Shown in pieces: positions 17,544 to 27,030 of a stretch of 64,000 bases of DNA (its first letter is position 1; every line of letters begins with the position of its first letter). The translations under genes were made by a program, and so were the position numbers. This stretch comes from Bacillus marasmi (GTDB lineage: Bacteria > Bacillota > Bacilli > Bacillales > Cytobacillaceae), in contig NZ_LR656166.1 of assembly GCF_902168435.1 (NCBI RefSeq), forward strand, positions 292,363-356,362, given 5' to 3'. The notes beneath the pieces were generated by a model. It made no database searches and was not told the origin of the DNA. It worked only from the letters and a program-made list of their open reading frames with translations.

Positions 17544-18371
17544 ATGGGCACTTATATAAGCAAAGCCTTAATAAAAAAAGATATTAAAGATATTTTTAGA
17601 AGTAAAACATTGCTGGTAACGATGATTATCATCCCGATTATCTTTTCTGTGATTTTCCCTTCCATTTTAGTGGGAGGAGCTGTATTTTTCGATGCCGAAA
17701 AAATCGCCGGAAATGATGTACAGAAACTAATCGATGCTTTTCTAAAAAGTACAACAGGTGATCAGTTTTCTTCCTATTCAATGGAACAACAAATAATTTA
17801 TATGTTCATCAATTTTATGCTGCCAAACTTATTTTTGCTCGTTCCGATCATTACAGCGATGTCAGTGGCCGCGAACAGCTTTGTTGGTGAAAAGGAAAAC
17901 CGCACACTCGAAAGCTTATTATTTTCACCGATTTCGATTAAAACGCTATTCCTGAGCAAAACAATCGCAGCTTTCATCCCGCCATTTTTTGTGTCTATCA
18001 TCAGTTTTGTGCTAATTGGAATCATCATCAATTCTTTGGGCTATAACTTGTTTGGCGAACTCATCTTCCCATCAGGTAACTGGGTTGCGTTAATCGTCTG
18101 TCTTTCGCCAATGGTAATCTTGCTGACAGTGCTGCTCAATGTCCTTATTTCATCAAGGGTAAAGACGTATCAAGAAGCCCAGAACTTCGGTGGCATCATC
18201 CTTTTACCAGTCATCGCCCTACTGATTGGCCAGGTTAGTGGACTATTTTTACTAGGAGTTCAGCTCATCATCCTCATTTCCGTAGCATTACTAATCATAA
18301 ACTTTGTCTTATGGATATTCATTTCAAAAAATAATGATAGATACGTGTTGTTCGAAAAGCAAATCCATTAA
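17544..18371 (+). CDS. ABC-2 type permease, partner of the preceding ATPase
   Basis: A 275-aa protein with six predicted membrane helices; the first large loop follows helix 1 and the motif ENRTLESLLFSPI is the coupling helix seen in NatB-like ABC-2 permeases. With the upstream ATPase it forms an exporter; the substrate is not evident. A terminator lies at 18401. Confidence 0.88.
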   Translation: MGTYISKALIKKDIKDIFRSKTLLVTMIIIPIIFSVIFPSILVGGAVFFDAEKIAGNDVQKLIDAFLKSTTGDQFSSYSMEQQIIYMFINFMLPNLFLLVPIITAMSVAANSFVGEKENRTLESLLFSPISIKTLFLSKTIAAFIPPFFVSIISFVLIGIIINSLGYNLFGELIFPSGNWVALIVCLSPMVILLTVLLNVLISSRVKTYQEAQNFGGIILLPVIALLIGQVSGLFLLGVQLIILISVALLIINFVLWIFISKNNDRYVLFEKQIH

Positions 18372-18400
18372 GAATCTGAAAGAGATATCACTCCCAAAAA

Positions 18401-18450
18401 AATAAAACCTTCTAAACAAAAACTTCTTTGTTTAAGGGTTTTATTTTTTT
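18401..18450 (+). terminator. Intrinsic terminator of the ABC-2 operon
   Basis: AATAAAACCTTCTAAACAAA pairs with TTTGTTTAAGGGTTTTATT with one small bulge, followed by seven Ts. Confidence 0.88.
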
Positions 18451-18491
18451 GTGCTGCATCACATTATCAATATCAATTGATTCTGGAACAA

Positions 18492-18680
18492 TTAATTGAC
18501 AAAATCGAAAACATACCTCATCAAACCTCTAAACATCCAAAACAGCATTCTGAAAGGCAAAAATAATAATTCTGGCACCCAAATAAGTACATCCAAAAGG
18601 AAATCTACGACCGTATACTTATTACTATCTTTGTTGCTCTTTCTTGACGCTGCTTTCTTCTTTCTCCACCATTCCTTCAT
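18492..18680 (-). CDS. Small basic membrane protein, 62 aa
   Basis: The ATG at 18680 has AAAGGA 9 bases upstream. A lysine and arginine rich N-terminus (residues 1-20) precedes an aromatic hydrophobic stretch from about 24 to 60 that forms one long or two short membrane helices (FLLDVLIWVPELLFLPF, then MLFWMFRGLMRYVF). Unknown function; the pattern is common among small Bacillus membrane proteins. Confidence 0.55.
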   Translation of the reverse strand: MKEWWRKKKAASRKSNKDSNKYTVVDFLLDVLIWVPELLFLPFRMLFWMFRGLMRYVFDFVN

Positions 18681-18820
18681 TGTGCTCAATCCTTTTTATC
18701 ATTTTATATTGTATATTCTGCTTATTTAAAAATATTTACGTTTAGGATTACATTAAGTTTCGTTTTTATCAACAAGATCTGTTGAAGTTCAGTGTTGATT
18801 TTCGTGTAGATATAATGATA

Positions 18821-19005
18821 GGGGGAGAATTTCCGCTTAATATAGTTAGGTGAGGCAAAATGAGCAGATATAAGAGGAGAAAATCCGCTTAACTACTCCA
18901 AAATAGGCAAAATCCAAAGATTTTTATGAAATAAGCGGAAAAACTCCTGTTATTTTTAGGGAAATATAGGTATTTCCCGTTTTAAGGGGAATTTCTCCAC
19001 TTATT
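18821..19005. repeat. Cluster of four AAATAAGCGGA palindromes (left copy)
   Basis: Four variants of an imperfect palindrome, roughly ATAAGCGGA-AAAT-TCCGCTTAT, occur at about 18821, 18870, 18929 and 18983. The same family occurs four times at 63179-63370. The 584-base gap between 18681 and 19264 holds nothing else that I can identify. Confidence 0.65.
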
Positions 19006-19264
19006 ACTCATACACAAGGAAATCAACTATTGGGTTTAACAGCGCCCATCAATCTACAGAATGGTAACAATTAAAAATTTCTGTCGAGTAGTATCGAGTA
19101 TATGTATAACAATTCTTAGTTTTCTATAAAGGACACAAAAAAGGTGTTCTTTTTGCTACAATCCTATGAAATAAATAACAAAAACACTAAGGATTTTAAT
19201 AAAATCAAATTAAGTTAAAATCTATAAATATGCACCGGAAAAGATATCAGGAGGTAGAATCGAT

Positions 19265-20302
19265 ATGTATGAAAACAAAACGATTGATGAACTTTTGGAT
19301 ATGGAACAGGAGCTACTTGATGCCGAGGAAGATGAGAATAATGGTATCGTTTATATGCGTATCTCTATTTATAAAGCACTCCTATCCAAAATATCAGCCG
19401 ACAAGACTAGTGAATATATCACCAGTTTAGAAAAAATCAAAACAAAATTAATCTCCTATCTTATTCAACACGGTACATACTTAAAGACTGTATATCAAAA
19501 GGACGACCATGCTGCAGAGTCTACCTTAAAGGATGCACTTAAGTATGAACGACATCTGCCAATTGTCCATTATCGTCTTGGGTTCCTAAACTATAAAAAA
19601 AGGAAATTCACTACAGCTCTAATCCATTTTGAAAATGCGCTCAAAATTCAGACGCGCGATAATAACAAGCAATACCACTTAAATCAACAGCAGTTGTACT
19701 ATTGTCATTTGTATTTAGCCAACTGTGGTTTGTTCATTGCCCAAAATGCACAAAGATCACTTGATGAATTGGAATTGAATGTAAAGCCTAATGTCATTCA
19801 GAAATATGAAACATCTTCTTTATTTCATTTAATAAAACATAATGAAGCTCTTATCGAAAAACATGGATATCAAATCATCACAAATGAAGGTAGCAGATAC
19901 TGCAGTTTGGAAGAATGTGAAGCTGCTTTCGAACGAAATAATACGATGATACTTGATTTAACAAAAAGAGAGAATATCATTTCATATAATCAAAAAGACA
20001 AGCCATTATCAAAAAATCAAGTTGAATTGCTTCGCTTTCTTTTGTTGAAAAGCAATCTAGATACCCCAATTACTAAACATGATGTGTACGATTTGTTTAA
20101 TAACGCCGATGAGAATGGTGAAATACCAACAAATACATATATACAAAACATTACCAGATTAAACCAACGGCTCTCAAATGCAGGGATTCCGATAAAAGTC
20201 ATTGAAAACAAACCGGATCATCAAGAAACGGCGTATTATTACAATCAACTGATTCCGTTTATCATCATCCATCGCAGTGATGACAACTTCATCCTTGGCT
20301 AA
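19265..20302 (+). CDS. TPR-like protein with C-terminal winged-helix region
   Basis: A 345-aa cytoplasmic protein. Residues about 75-190 look like tetratricopeptide helices (HLPIVHYRLGFLNYKKRKFTTALIHFENAL). The region 245-330 (SKNQVELLRFLLL, then ITKHDVYDLF and IQNITRLNQRLS) resembles a winged-helix domain. TPR-plus-winged-helix proteins in Firmicutes are often peptide-sensing regulators, but no exact family is recognised. ATG at 19265 follows AGGAGG. The metallopeptidase gene starts 61 bases downstream, on the same strand. Confidence 0.65.
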   Translation: MYENKTIDELLDMEQELLDAEEDENNGIVYMRISIYKALLSKISADKTSEYITSLEKIKTKLISYLIQHGTYLKTVYQKDDHAAESTLKDALKYERHLPIVHYRLGFLNYKKRKFTTALIHFENALKIQTRDNNKQYHLNQQQLYYCHLYLANCGLFIAQNAQRSLDELELNVKPNVIQKYETSSLFHLIKHNEALIEKHGYQIITNEGSRYCSLEECEAAFERNNTMILDLTKRENIISYNQKDKPLSKNQVELLRFLLLKSNLDTPITKHDVYDLFNNADENGEIPTNTYIQNITRLNQRLSNAGIPIKVIENKPDHQETAYYYNQLIPFIIIHRSDDNFILG

Positions 20303-20363
20303 TGACAGGTCTGTCATCGACCTGATGAGATAATAAACTCATCAAAGCGAGGGAGATGATTGT

Positions 20364-21758
20364 ATGAAAAACTGGAATCAATTATTAGTACGTCATGGGT
20401 GGAAGGTAGCAAAGCAGGAAGGAAATGTATTTGATTGCAGAAAAGAAACGGAAGAAAATCTTGATTTCCTATTTCAATGTCTTGAGAATGCAAATATTCC
20501 TTATCAATTTCAAGACGGCCTGCTTGAATTACCAATAGATGTGATTCAAGAAGACGCATGGATCCAAGCCGTTCAATACAGATATCGTGGCGTAGGTGGA
20601 GACCTATGGTTCCGTCCAGGTATCGATGAACCAAAGATTCGCGAGCTGGACACCTATATTGCTGGCATCGTTCGTCAATTAAACCGCCTAGGATATTATA
20701 CGAACGGCTCATGCGACGGTCATGGAAAAAGAAACCCGTATGTGATGATCATCAAGGAAAGCAATGTTCATCAGCTTGTAGAACTACTACATGCCCTAGG
20801 AATCAAAATCCAACCTAATCACAAATCGCCAACTTACCATCAGATTGCCTTCAGATTAACACCCTCTGAACTACTGGATCTTGCTGAGAAACTTAGCTTA
20901 GTAGATCCAGAATGGTTAGCTAAAGGAATTGATTTTATTAAAAAACAGCTTTTTCACAACATGCTGGAGGAATTACTCATGATTCCCGGTGCGAGCGGGG
21001 ATGAAGCTCAAGTACGTAATTACGTTTTAGAAAAATTAACACCGCATGTCGACCACTTAACTGTTGACCGATACGGAAATATTTTAGCAGAAAAAACGTA
21101 CCGCGGTGGGCAAGGACCTACCATTCTATTAAATGCACATCTTGATACAGTCTTCGAAATTGATCATGACCGAAAAATATTGAAGGAAGGAAACAGCTGG
21201 ACCAGCAGCAAGGGGATACTGGGAGCTGATGACCGAGCGGGTGTTGCAGTAATCCTTCACCAAGCGGAACAAGTAAACGATACATCCTTTAGCGGGAAAA
21301 TCAAATTCATTTTCACTGTCGAAGAAGAATGTGGTTTAGTAGGTGCGAGCCAAGTAGATGACTATTTCCTATGGAACATAGATGCAGCCATAGTCGTCGA
21401 CCGCCGTGGCAACGGAGACATCGTCACCTCATGTGGAGGCTACATCCAGTTTTGCGATACACGATATGGTGAATTTTTCGAAAAAATAGCAGTTGCAGCA
21501 GGCTTAAGTGGTTGGGCTGTTACCAAAGGAGGAAGCAGCGACACCGCCATCTGGGCTCAACACGGCATCCAAAGCGTTAATTTATCAGCAGGCTACAAAA
21601 ACGAACATAGTGAGAGAGAATCACTAAACGTGGACGATTCTTACAGAACTGCCGAACTCGTCAAAGCAGTGATGAATAATGGGAGAGAATTACAAAGAAC
21701 ATTACGTACAATTGAAAGGGAAAAATATGCAGCGACTTTAATGAAAAGAGCGTTGTAA
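20364..21758 (+). CDS. M20/M42-type metallopeptidase with an N-terminal extension
   Basis: A 464-aa protein in two parts. The first 190 residues (including GGDLWFRPGIDEPKI and a GSCDGHGKRNPYV strand) are not recognised. From about 200 it is a zinc exopeptidase: HLDT with H259 and D261, GADDRAG near 290, EEECG near 322, a further Asp in VDRRGNGD, and His in NEHSERE near 416. These give the two-metal site of aminopeptidases in the M20/M42 clan (PepT or YsdC-like). The catalytic half ends normally. GAGGGAG precedes the ATG. It probably acts on short peptides in the cytoplasm. Confidence 0.78.
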   Translation: MKNWNQLLVRHGWKVAKQEGNVFDCRKETEENLDFLFQCLENANIPYQFQDGLLELPIDVIQEDAWIQAVQYRYRGVGGDLWFRPGIDEPKIRELDTYIAGIVRQLNRLGYYTNGSCDGHGKRNPYVMIIKESNVHQLVELLHALGIKIQPNHKSPTYHQIAFRLTPSELLDLAEKLSLVDPEWLAKGIDFIKKQLFHNMLEELLMIPGASGDEAQVRNYVLEKLTPHVDHLTVDRYGNILAEKTYRGGQGPTILLNAHLDTVFEIDHDRKILKEGNSWTSSKGILGADDRAGVAVILHQAEQVNDTSFSGKIKFIFTVEEECGLVGASQVDDYFLWNIDAAIVVDRRGNGDIVTSCGGYIQFCDTRYGEFFEKIAVAAGLSGWAVTKGGSSDTAIWAQHGIQSVNLSAGYKNEHSERESLNVDDSYRTAELVKAVMNNGRELQRTLRTIEREKYAATLMKRAL

Positions 21759-21908
21759 TAACCTTTAAAACCTTTGATTTTTGTCTACTGAAATTCTTGT
21801 GAATTCTTGCAAATTCTTTGGAACGTAAATATCCAGGATTGATTGACAAAACAGGCGATTCTCCCGTATCTTTATGAAGGCATATAACTAAGGAGGAGTA
21901 AGACACCA

Positions 21909-22571
21909 TTGAACACGCATAATCATACCTCAGTAAAAATCGTTACTGCTGATCCATCTGCCCTTGGGCTGTTTGGTTTAGCCATGGTTACACTCGTAGC
22001 ATCATCACAAAAATTAGGACTGACAGAAGGCACTGCTTTAATCCTACCATGGGCTTTCTTTTTAGGTGGCCTTGCACAACTAATCGCAAGTTTCCTAGAT
22101 GCAAAAAAGAATAATATTTTTGGAACAACGGCATTTGGAGCATTCGGATTATTTTGGTTTGGAGTCGGAACAACATGGTTGATTCAACTAGGTGCTTTCG
22201 GTGAAAATCTCCTTGCTAACGGGGATACGAAACAGCTAGGTGTTGCATTCGTCGGCTATCTAATCTTTAGCATATTTATGACAGTAGGTGCAATGGAAAC
22301 CCATAAAGTACTGTTTTCTATTTTTGTCCTAATCGATTTCTTATTTGTCGGATTGTCCCTAAGCTCATTTGGCATAATGTATGAGTTTTCTCATATGCTT
22401 GCAGCCATATCTGAATTGCTCATCGCTTTACTATCATTCTATGGTTCTGCAGCAGCAATCTTAAATCCACATTTTGGCCAAGTTGTTTTACCAGTAGGTA
22501 AACCATTTGGGATATTTACAAAACAAAATGTTAATGAACAGAGAACTGAAAGACAGCTTAAGGTTGGGTAA
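21909..22571 (+). CDS. AceTr (GPR1/FUN34/YaaH) family transporter
   Basis: A 220-aa protein with six membrane helices and the family motif ADPSALGLFGLA near residue 15 (consensus NPAPLGL). Members such as SatP move acetate or succinate across the membrane. TTG at 21909 lies 10 bases after AAGGAGGAG. A terminator follows, and a serine recombinase gene lies just beyond it in the opposite orientation, so this is the last ordinary gene before the defence island. Confidence 0.88.
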   Translation: MNTHNHTSVKIVTADPSALGLFGLAMVTLVASSQKLGLTEGTALILPWAFFLGGLAQLIASFLDAKKNNIFGTTAFGAFGLFWFGVGTTWLIQLGAFGENLLANGDTKQLGVAFVGYLIFSIFMTVGAMETHKVLFSIFVLIDFLFVGLSLSSFGIMYEFSHMLAAISELLIALLSFYGSAAAILNPHFGQVVLPVGKPFGIFTKQNVNEQRTERQLKVG

Positions 22572-22630
22572 AACAAATACTGCATAATACAGAAGGATAG
22601 AACGTTTCATTCTTTCATATATAGTAGTTT

Positions 22631-22660
22631 AGAGCATCTCTTTTGGGGTGCTCTTTTTTT
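22631..22660 (+). terminator. Intrinsic terminator of the AceTr gene
   Basis: AGAGCATC pairs with GGGTGCTCT around a short loop, followed by seven Ts. Confidence 0.88.
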
Positions 22661-22717
22661 AGTCTCCTGAAGTATTTAATATCGTAAACAACAAACACAC
22701 CACCCCCTAACTACCCT

Positions 22718-22740
22718 CGACACATGTTGAATGCGTGTCG
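22718..22740. other. Dyad CGACAC/GTGTCG near the recombinase gene end
   Basis: A 6-bp inverted repeat with an 11-base centre lies between the AceTr terminator and the end of the serine recombinase gene. It could be part of an attachment site, but no second copy was found, so this is speculative. Confidence 0.2.
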
Positions 22741-22760
22741 CAGATAGTTTTGAGAGAAAA

Positions 22761-24239
22761 TTAATTCGGTAATATTGAAAACCTATAAATTATTTTAGGA
22801 ATTCCGCTTTTATCTACCTCAATTCGCTCGACGAACTGATGGAGCAGTTCCTCTGTTACGTCATCAAATGGTAAAAAACGGTTAATCGAATTCCGAAGGT
22901 TTTCAATACGTACTAAAAATTCATCATGTCGGAGTGAGGCTTCAAGCCCACTCCTTTTTATATTCAATTCATTTATCCGTCCCTGATTTTCATCAGCAAC
23001 TTCCCGGTATTCTTCATGGGTGATTTGTTTTTCTGCAAGCATCTCAAGGAAACGTTTCTTTTTTGCTTTAGAAGCTTTAATCTCATTTTCAATGTTGATT
23101 AAAATTTGAGTAACTTGCTTTTGCTTCTTTTGAGCATCTATGGCTAGGTTATTTAGGTATTCCTTATCATTAATAACTTGAGCCATTTTTTTAATATCAG
23201 AAAGGATTGTTTCTTTTAAATCCTTTTCTTTTATCGTTCTTTGAGTGCAAGCGATTTTCCCATGACGAGCGTAACTCCCGCAAATATAACCAATTCGATT
23301 CTGCCGGTACCACATGCCTGTTCCACAATCAGAACAATATAAGACATTCGTAAAAAGATGTTTTTTTACTTTTGGATGATTTTTTTTGCGGCTTTTCATT
23401 AGCTCTTGAACGGCATCAAACATTTCATGTGAAATAATTGCAGGGTGAGTGTTCTTTACAACAATTTGGTTTTCTTCAGGAACACTGTGTCTGGACTGGG
23501 AGGTAACACTTCTAGTAGTCTCCCTTCCTTGAACTAAATCACCTGTATAATGTGGATTACTTAGTATGGTTTTAATAGTGGAACCATGCCAAAAACGACC
23601 TGCATTGCTCTTCTCTGCTACCTGAGAGGGTGTTGGGTATCCCTTTTTGGAAAGAGAACGAGCAATAGAATCGAAACCCTTTCCATTCAAATATAATTCG
23701 AAAATGCTCTTAACCACTTCAGGTGTATTATCATCTGCAAAGATAAGTTTCTTATCAAATACTTTATATCCATAGGGAGCATTTGAACCGTGAAAATCTC
23801 CTCTTTTGGCATTGGTATTTAGAGCAGCCTTGATACGCTCAGAAGTACGCTGTGATTCTTGTTCATATACCCATGCATATAAGCCGAACATATGAATATT
23901 GCCCTCAAGTGAATTAATCGCATTATCAAAGGTGATGATGTGGATATTATGCTTTTCAGCAATATCCTTTATTTCGTATGAAAGCTTCCCATTCCTTGCT
24001 AGTCGCGATAGTTCCTTTGAAAGGATGACATCAAACTTATGTTGCTTTGCGTCCTCAATCAATTGCCGCAAGTTTTCCCGCTTTTTATCTTTTGTTCCTG
24101 ATTCCACATTAATATAAAAACGAAACAAATCCCATCCTTTCTCCACGATAATGTTGTAAAAGAACCGCTGCTGATTTTCCAATGAGGTTTTCTGTTCTTC
24201 CTTATCAGTCGATACACGAATGTATACTGCACATTTCAA
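22761..24239 (-). CDS. Large serine recombinase
   Basis: A 492-aa site-specific recombinase. The resolvase-type catalytic domain spans about residues 1-150 (YIRVS with nucleophile S10, then SRLARN). The recombinase domain follows (NAPYGYKV to NPHYTGDLVQG, about 155-265), then a zinc ribbon (CSDCGTGM and CGSYARHG, about 300-345) and a long coiled coil (about 365-445). TTG at 24239 follows GGGAG. Enzymes of this class integrate and excise phages and islands. Its position at the junction between ordinary genes and the defence cluster suggests it moved part or all of it (inference). It ends intact. Confidence 0.93.
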   Translation of the reverse strand: MKCAVYIRVSTDKEEQKTSLENQQRFFYNIIVEKGWDLFRFYINVESGTKDKKRENLRQLIEDAKQHKFDVILSKELSRLARNGKLSYEIKDIAEKHNIHIITFDNAINSLEGNIHMFGLYAWVYEQESQRTSERIKAALNTNAKRGDFHGSNAPYGYKVFDKKLIFADDNTPEVVKSIFELYLNGKGFDSIARSLSKKGYPTPSQVAEKSNAGRFWHGSTIKTILSNPHYTGDLVQGRETTRSVTSQSRHSVPEENQIVVKNTHPAIISHEMFDAVQELMKSRKKNHPKVKKHLFTNVLYCSDCGTGMWYRQNRIGYICGSYARHGKIACTQRTIKEKDLKETILSDIKKMAQVINDKEYLNNLAIDAQKKQKQVTQILINIENEIKASKAKKKRFLEMLAEKQITHEEYREVADENQGRINELNIKRSGLEASLRHDEFLVRIENLRNSINRFLPFDDVTEELLHQFVERIEVDKSGIPKIIYRFSILPN

Positions 24240-24434
24240 TCATCTCAACTCCCATTCCATTTGTTGAGATGTAGTAATGTTTACCTGTGAACTAATATTG
24301 TCAGTTTTTTAATTATTTAATCTGTAATGAATACTTTTTAGGTTGTTTATAGTTATTTTGATAAAGTCAAACATGGTATAATTAGAAATTGTTGGAATAC
24401 GGATTGTAAGGCATTATCAAAATAGGAGGAACAT

Positions 24435-25541
24435 ATGAATAGGAAGCAAATGAATAATATATCCTGGAAATTTAAAAGTTGGGCTATTTTTATACTATTT
24501 GCGGCAATTATAAATGCAAGTGGACTTTCAAATAATTTGACAAATGAAATAGGATTTTTTAAATATGGTACGCGCTTTCTAGGTATCGAATATTATATAT
24601 GGTTTTGGGGCTACTTAATTTCATATTTTATAGCTTACATATTACATTTCCTTACATTTTGGTTGGTTAAAAAATCAAATAAAATACAAATACCAAACTC
24701 GCAACTCGAAGATAACTTTTATTGGATAGCAATATTTAAGTTTGTGACGGATAAAGAGCAATCCAGTAAGAGTCCATCAAGATTAAAAAACATATTGTTA
24801 AGGGTAATTAGTCCGGATTATTCTTTTGCTTCCAATTTTAAGGCAATCTTATGGAGTGAAAAGTTAAATTCTGAATGTCCCATAAAAAAAGGCGAAGGGC
24901 ATTATAATACAATAAGTAAAAAGTATATCCAATGTGAAGAAGAACGTGGTAAATATAATTGTGAAATTCATCAGCAAAAAAATCGGCGGAAGGACTTCGT
25001 AATTTATTCAAACTGGGGTAATGTTGTTATAGCTTGTATTATCTGCATAATTGCTATTTTTAAAGTAGAGGGAGTATTTTATACGTTTCTCGTATTTCAT
25101 TTACTATCAAGGATAATAGAAGTTGTATTTGCCTTTTACAAAGATGTGGTAGGGGCAAAAATGAATTATTCAAATTTAAGTATAGGTTACAAGTCTTCTA
25201 ATTTAAAAAGAGGAAATAGGATATCACTCGCCTTACATAGTTATTTTGAATTTATATTATTATTCTGTTGTATTTATTATTTATCTGGTACCTACATAAG
25301 TAATTCATTTAATAATGGCTCCATGACTTCATTTATTGATTATTTTTTATATAGCATGTCCGTTTCTGCTTATAACTTTTCTTTGGACTTAGGAACAACC
25401 ACTTTTGGTAAAGTTATTCATGTCAGTCAAGTGTTCAGTAGTATGACACTTGTTATTCTATCGGTAGCTACCTACATAGGAATGAAGGATGAAATGTCAG
25501 AATATGAAATTATTGAATGGCAGGAAGATGATTACATATAA
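24435..25541 (+). CDS. Multi-pass membrane protein with a possible channel-like C-terminal half
   Basis: A 368-aa protein. Membrane segments lie near residues 14-30, 50-76, 195-235 (two), 265-285 and 335-355. A cytoplasmic region between about 80 and 185 holds four cysteines (ECPIKKGEGH, QCEEERGKYNCE). Near 300-335, YFLYSMSVSAYNFSLDLG lies between two helices like the pore helix of two-helix ion channels, but the K+ selectivity signature is absent. Homology is not recognised. AGGAGG precedes the ATG. The PLD-nuclease gene begins 44 bases later, so the pair is probably an operon. Confidence 0.6.
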   Translation: MNRKQMNNISWKFKSWAIFILFAAIINASGLSNNLTNEIGFFKYGTRFLGIEYYIWFWGYLISYFIAYILHFLTFWLVKKSNKIQIPNSQLEDNFYWIAIFKFVTDKEQSSKSPSRLKNILLRVISPDYSFASNFKAILWSEKLNSECPIKKGEGHYNTISKKYIQCEEERGKYNCEIHQQKNRRKDFVIYSNWGNVVIACIICIIAIFKVEGVFYTFLVFHLLSRIIEVVFAFYKDVVGAKMNYSNLSIGYKSSNLKRGNRISLALHSYFEFILLFCCIYYLSGTYISNSFNNGSMTSFIDYFLYSMSVSAYNFSLDLGTTTFGKVIHVSQVFSSMTLVILSVATYIGMKDEMSEYEIIEWQEDDYI

Positions 25542-25585
25542 GAGATAAAAATGTAGTAAGTAATATCAGATAAGGGGGGACTGAA

Positions 25586-26950
25586 TTGGTTAATTACCAA
25601 TGGAAACGTGGTAATTTAGTAGAATATTTTGAAAGGCTAAGTAAAATAAAATCAATTCGAATTGCAACAGCTTACTTTTCTGAGTTTGGTTTAAACTTAT
25701 TAAAAGATATAGTCAATAAAAATAAATTACCTAAATCAAAGGTCGTTATTTTTTTATCAACTGAGTTTAGTAACACTTCCCCTGTCTTTCTGTTGAAAGA
25801 ATTAAGTAATATCGCAAATGTCTTTATTGTGGACTCTTTACAATTACATGCCAAGGTTTACCTAGTGGAAAAGGAAGATGGGGATTTCGAACTTATTCAC
25901 GGTTCTGCTAATTTAACTCAAGGTGGATTTCAAAGAAACTTAGAGTTTATGAGCTATCATGAAGGAGATAAACATAACGTAGATAGGATACTCCTGTTTT
26001 TTGATTATTGTAAGAATAATGCTAGTTTAGTAGATAGTATAATTATAGATTATTATAAGGAAATTGAAGCGGAACTATTAAAATTAAATAACTTACAAAA
26101 AAATATTAGGAAAAAGCTAAATCGAAGAATTACAAATGGGGATTCATTTGAGAGGGATGAGTATGATTTAACTAAGCATTATTTTACTTATGAAGATTAT
26201 GAATCTCTATTCCATAGAAATGCTATTTTAAATAATAACGAAATTAAAGAAAGACGAAAGTTAATTCGAGATAAATTGGCAAGCATCCACAAGTTATTAA
26301 AAAAACATGTAAATTTATTAGATTTGCATGAACATTGGAAGTTGAATAATTTAACATCCGGAATTGAACCAAATTATTTTAACCATAATCGAGTTTCTTG
26401 GATAGGTGTGCGTTATGGGAAAACAGAGCAGGAAGTAAAGCAGTTAAATGCGTTTTTATCTCCTTCAAGAGGAAGTTATACATCATCTGATGAATATATG
26501 GGATTTCAAAAACATGGTTGTATCCAATTTTGTTTAGTTAGCAATGGTTTTGAAATAGTTCTTTTTCATTCTGTCGCTAATGATGCTGTGGATAGGGGAA
26601 CTATGCATGATATTATTAACCAACCTGATAAAGTGAAAATAGAAAGTATTATTAGAGAAATTGCAAAATTAAAGGGAAAAGGATTTACATGGTATATAAC
26701 CGATGCAAAGAACGATAGAACAATAGCAAGTTTTTCCTTTGACAAGAATGAAGCAGAAGATTTTATTGGTTTTTATAAGAAATATGATAAGGCAGGTTAT
26801 GAATCTTTCTGTAGCTATTTACTATCACCTAATAGTGATATATTAAAAGACAGAATCACTCTTGCAAAGTTTACACTTAAGAAGATAAGACAGCTTTTGC
26901 CATTATATCAATTAATTACTTTTAGAAATAAAGTTACAACTAAGAATTAA
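25586..26950 (+). CDS. Phospholipase D-like (HKD) nuclease family protein
   Basis: A 454-aa protein. One HxK motif (LHAKVYLVEK, H88 and K90) followed by HGSANLTQGGF gives a single PLD half-site, as in dimeric PLD nucleases (Nuc, BfiI type). The remaining 300 residues are charged and mostly helical, with no recognised domain. TTG at 25586 follows AAGGGGGGA. It shares an operon with the channel-like membrane protein. A cytoplasmic nucleic-acid nuclease or sensor role is inferred. Confidence 0.75.
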   Translation: MVNYQWKRGNLVEYFERLSKIKSIRIATAYFSEFGLNLLKDIVNKNKLPKSKVVIFLSTEFSNTSPVFLLKELSNIANVFIVDSLQLHAKVYLVEKEDGDFELIHGSANLTQGGFQRNLEFMSYHEGDKHNVDRILLFFDYCKNNASLVDSIIIDYYKEIEAELLKLNNLQKNIRKKLNRRITNGDSFERDEYDLTKHYFTYEDYESLFHRNAILNNNEIKERRKLIRDKLASIHKLLKKHVNLLDLHEHWKLNNLTSGIEPNYFNHNRVSWIGVRYGKTEQEVKQLNAFLSPSRGSYTSSDEYMGFQKHGCIQFCLVSNGFEIVLFHSVANDAVDRGTMHDIINQPDKVKIESIIREIAKLKGKGFTWYITDAKNDRTIASFSFDKNEAEDFIGFYKKYDKAGYESFCSYLLSPNSDILKDRITLAKFTLKKIRQLLPLYQLITFRNKVTTKN

Positions 26951-26973
26951 AATTGCAGTTACAATCTAATCTA

Positions 26974-27003
26974 AAAAGGACAAGTAATGTATCTTGTCCT
27001 TTT
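26974..27003. terminator. Bidirectional terminator between convergent operons
   Basis: AAAAGGACAAG pairs perfectly with CTTGTCCTTTT around an 8-base loop. Confidence 0.85.
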
Positions 27004-27030
27004 AAGTTTTAGCAATAAAATAATTAGCTT

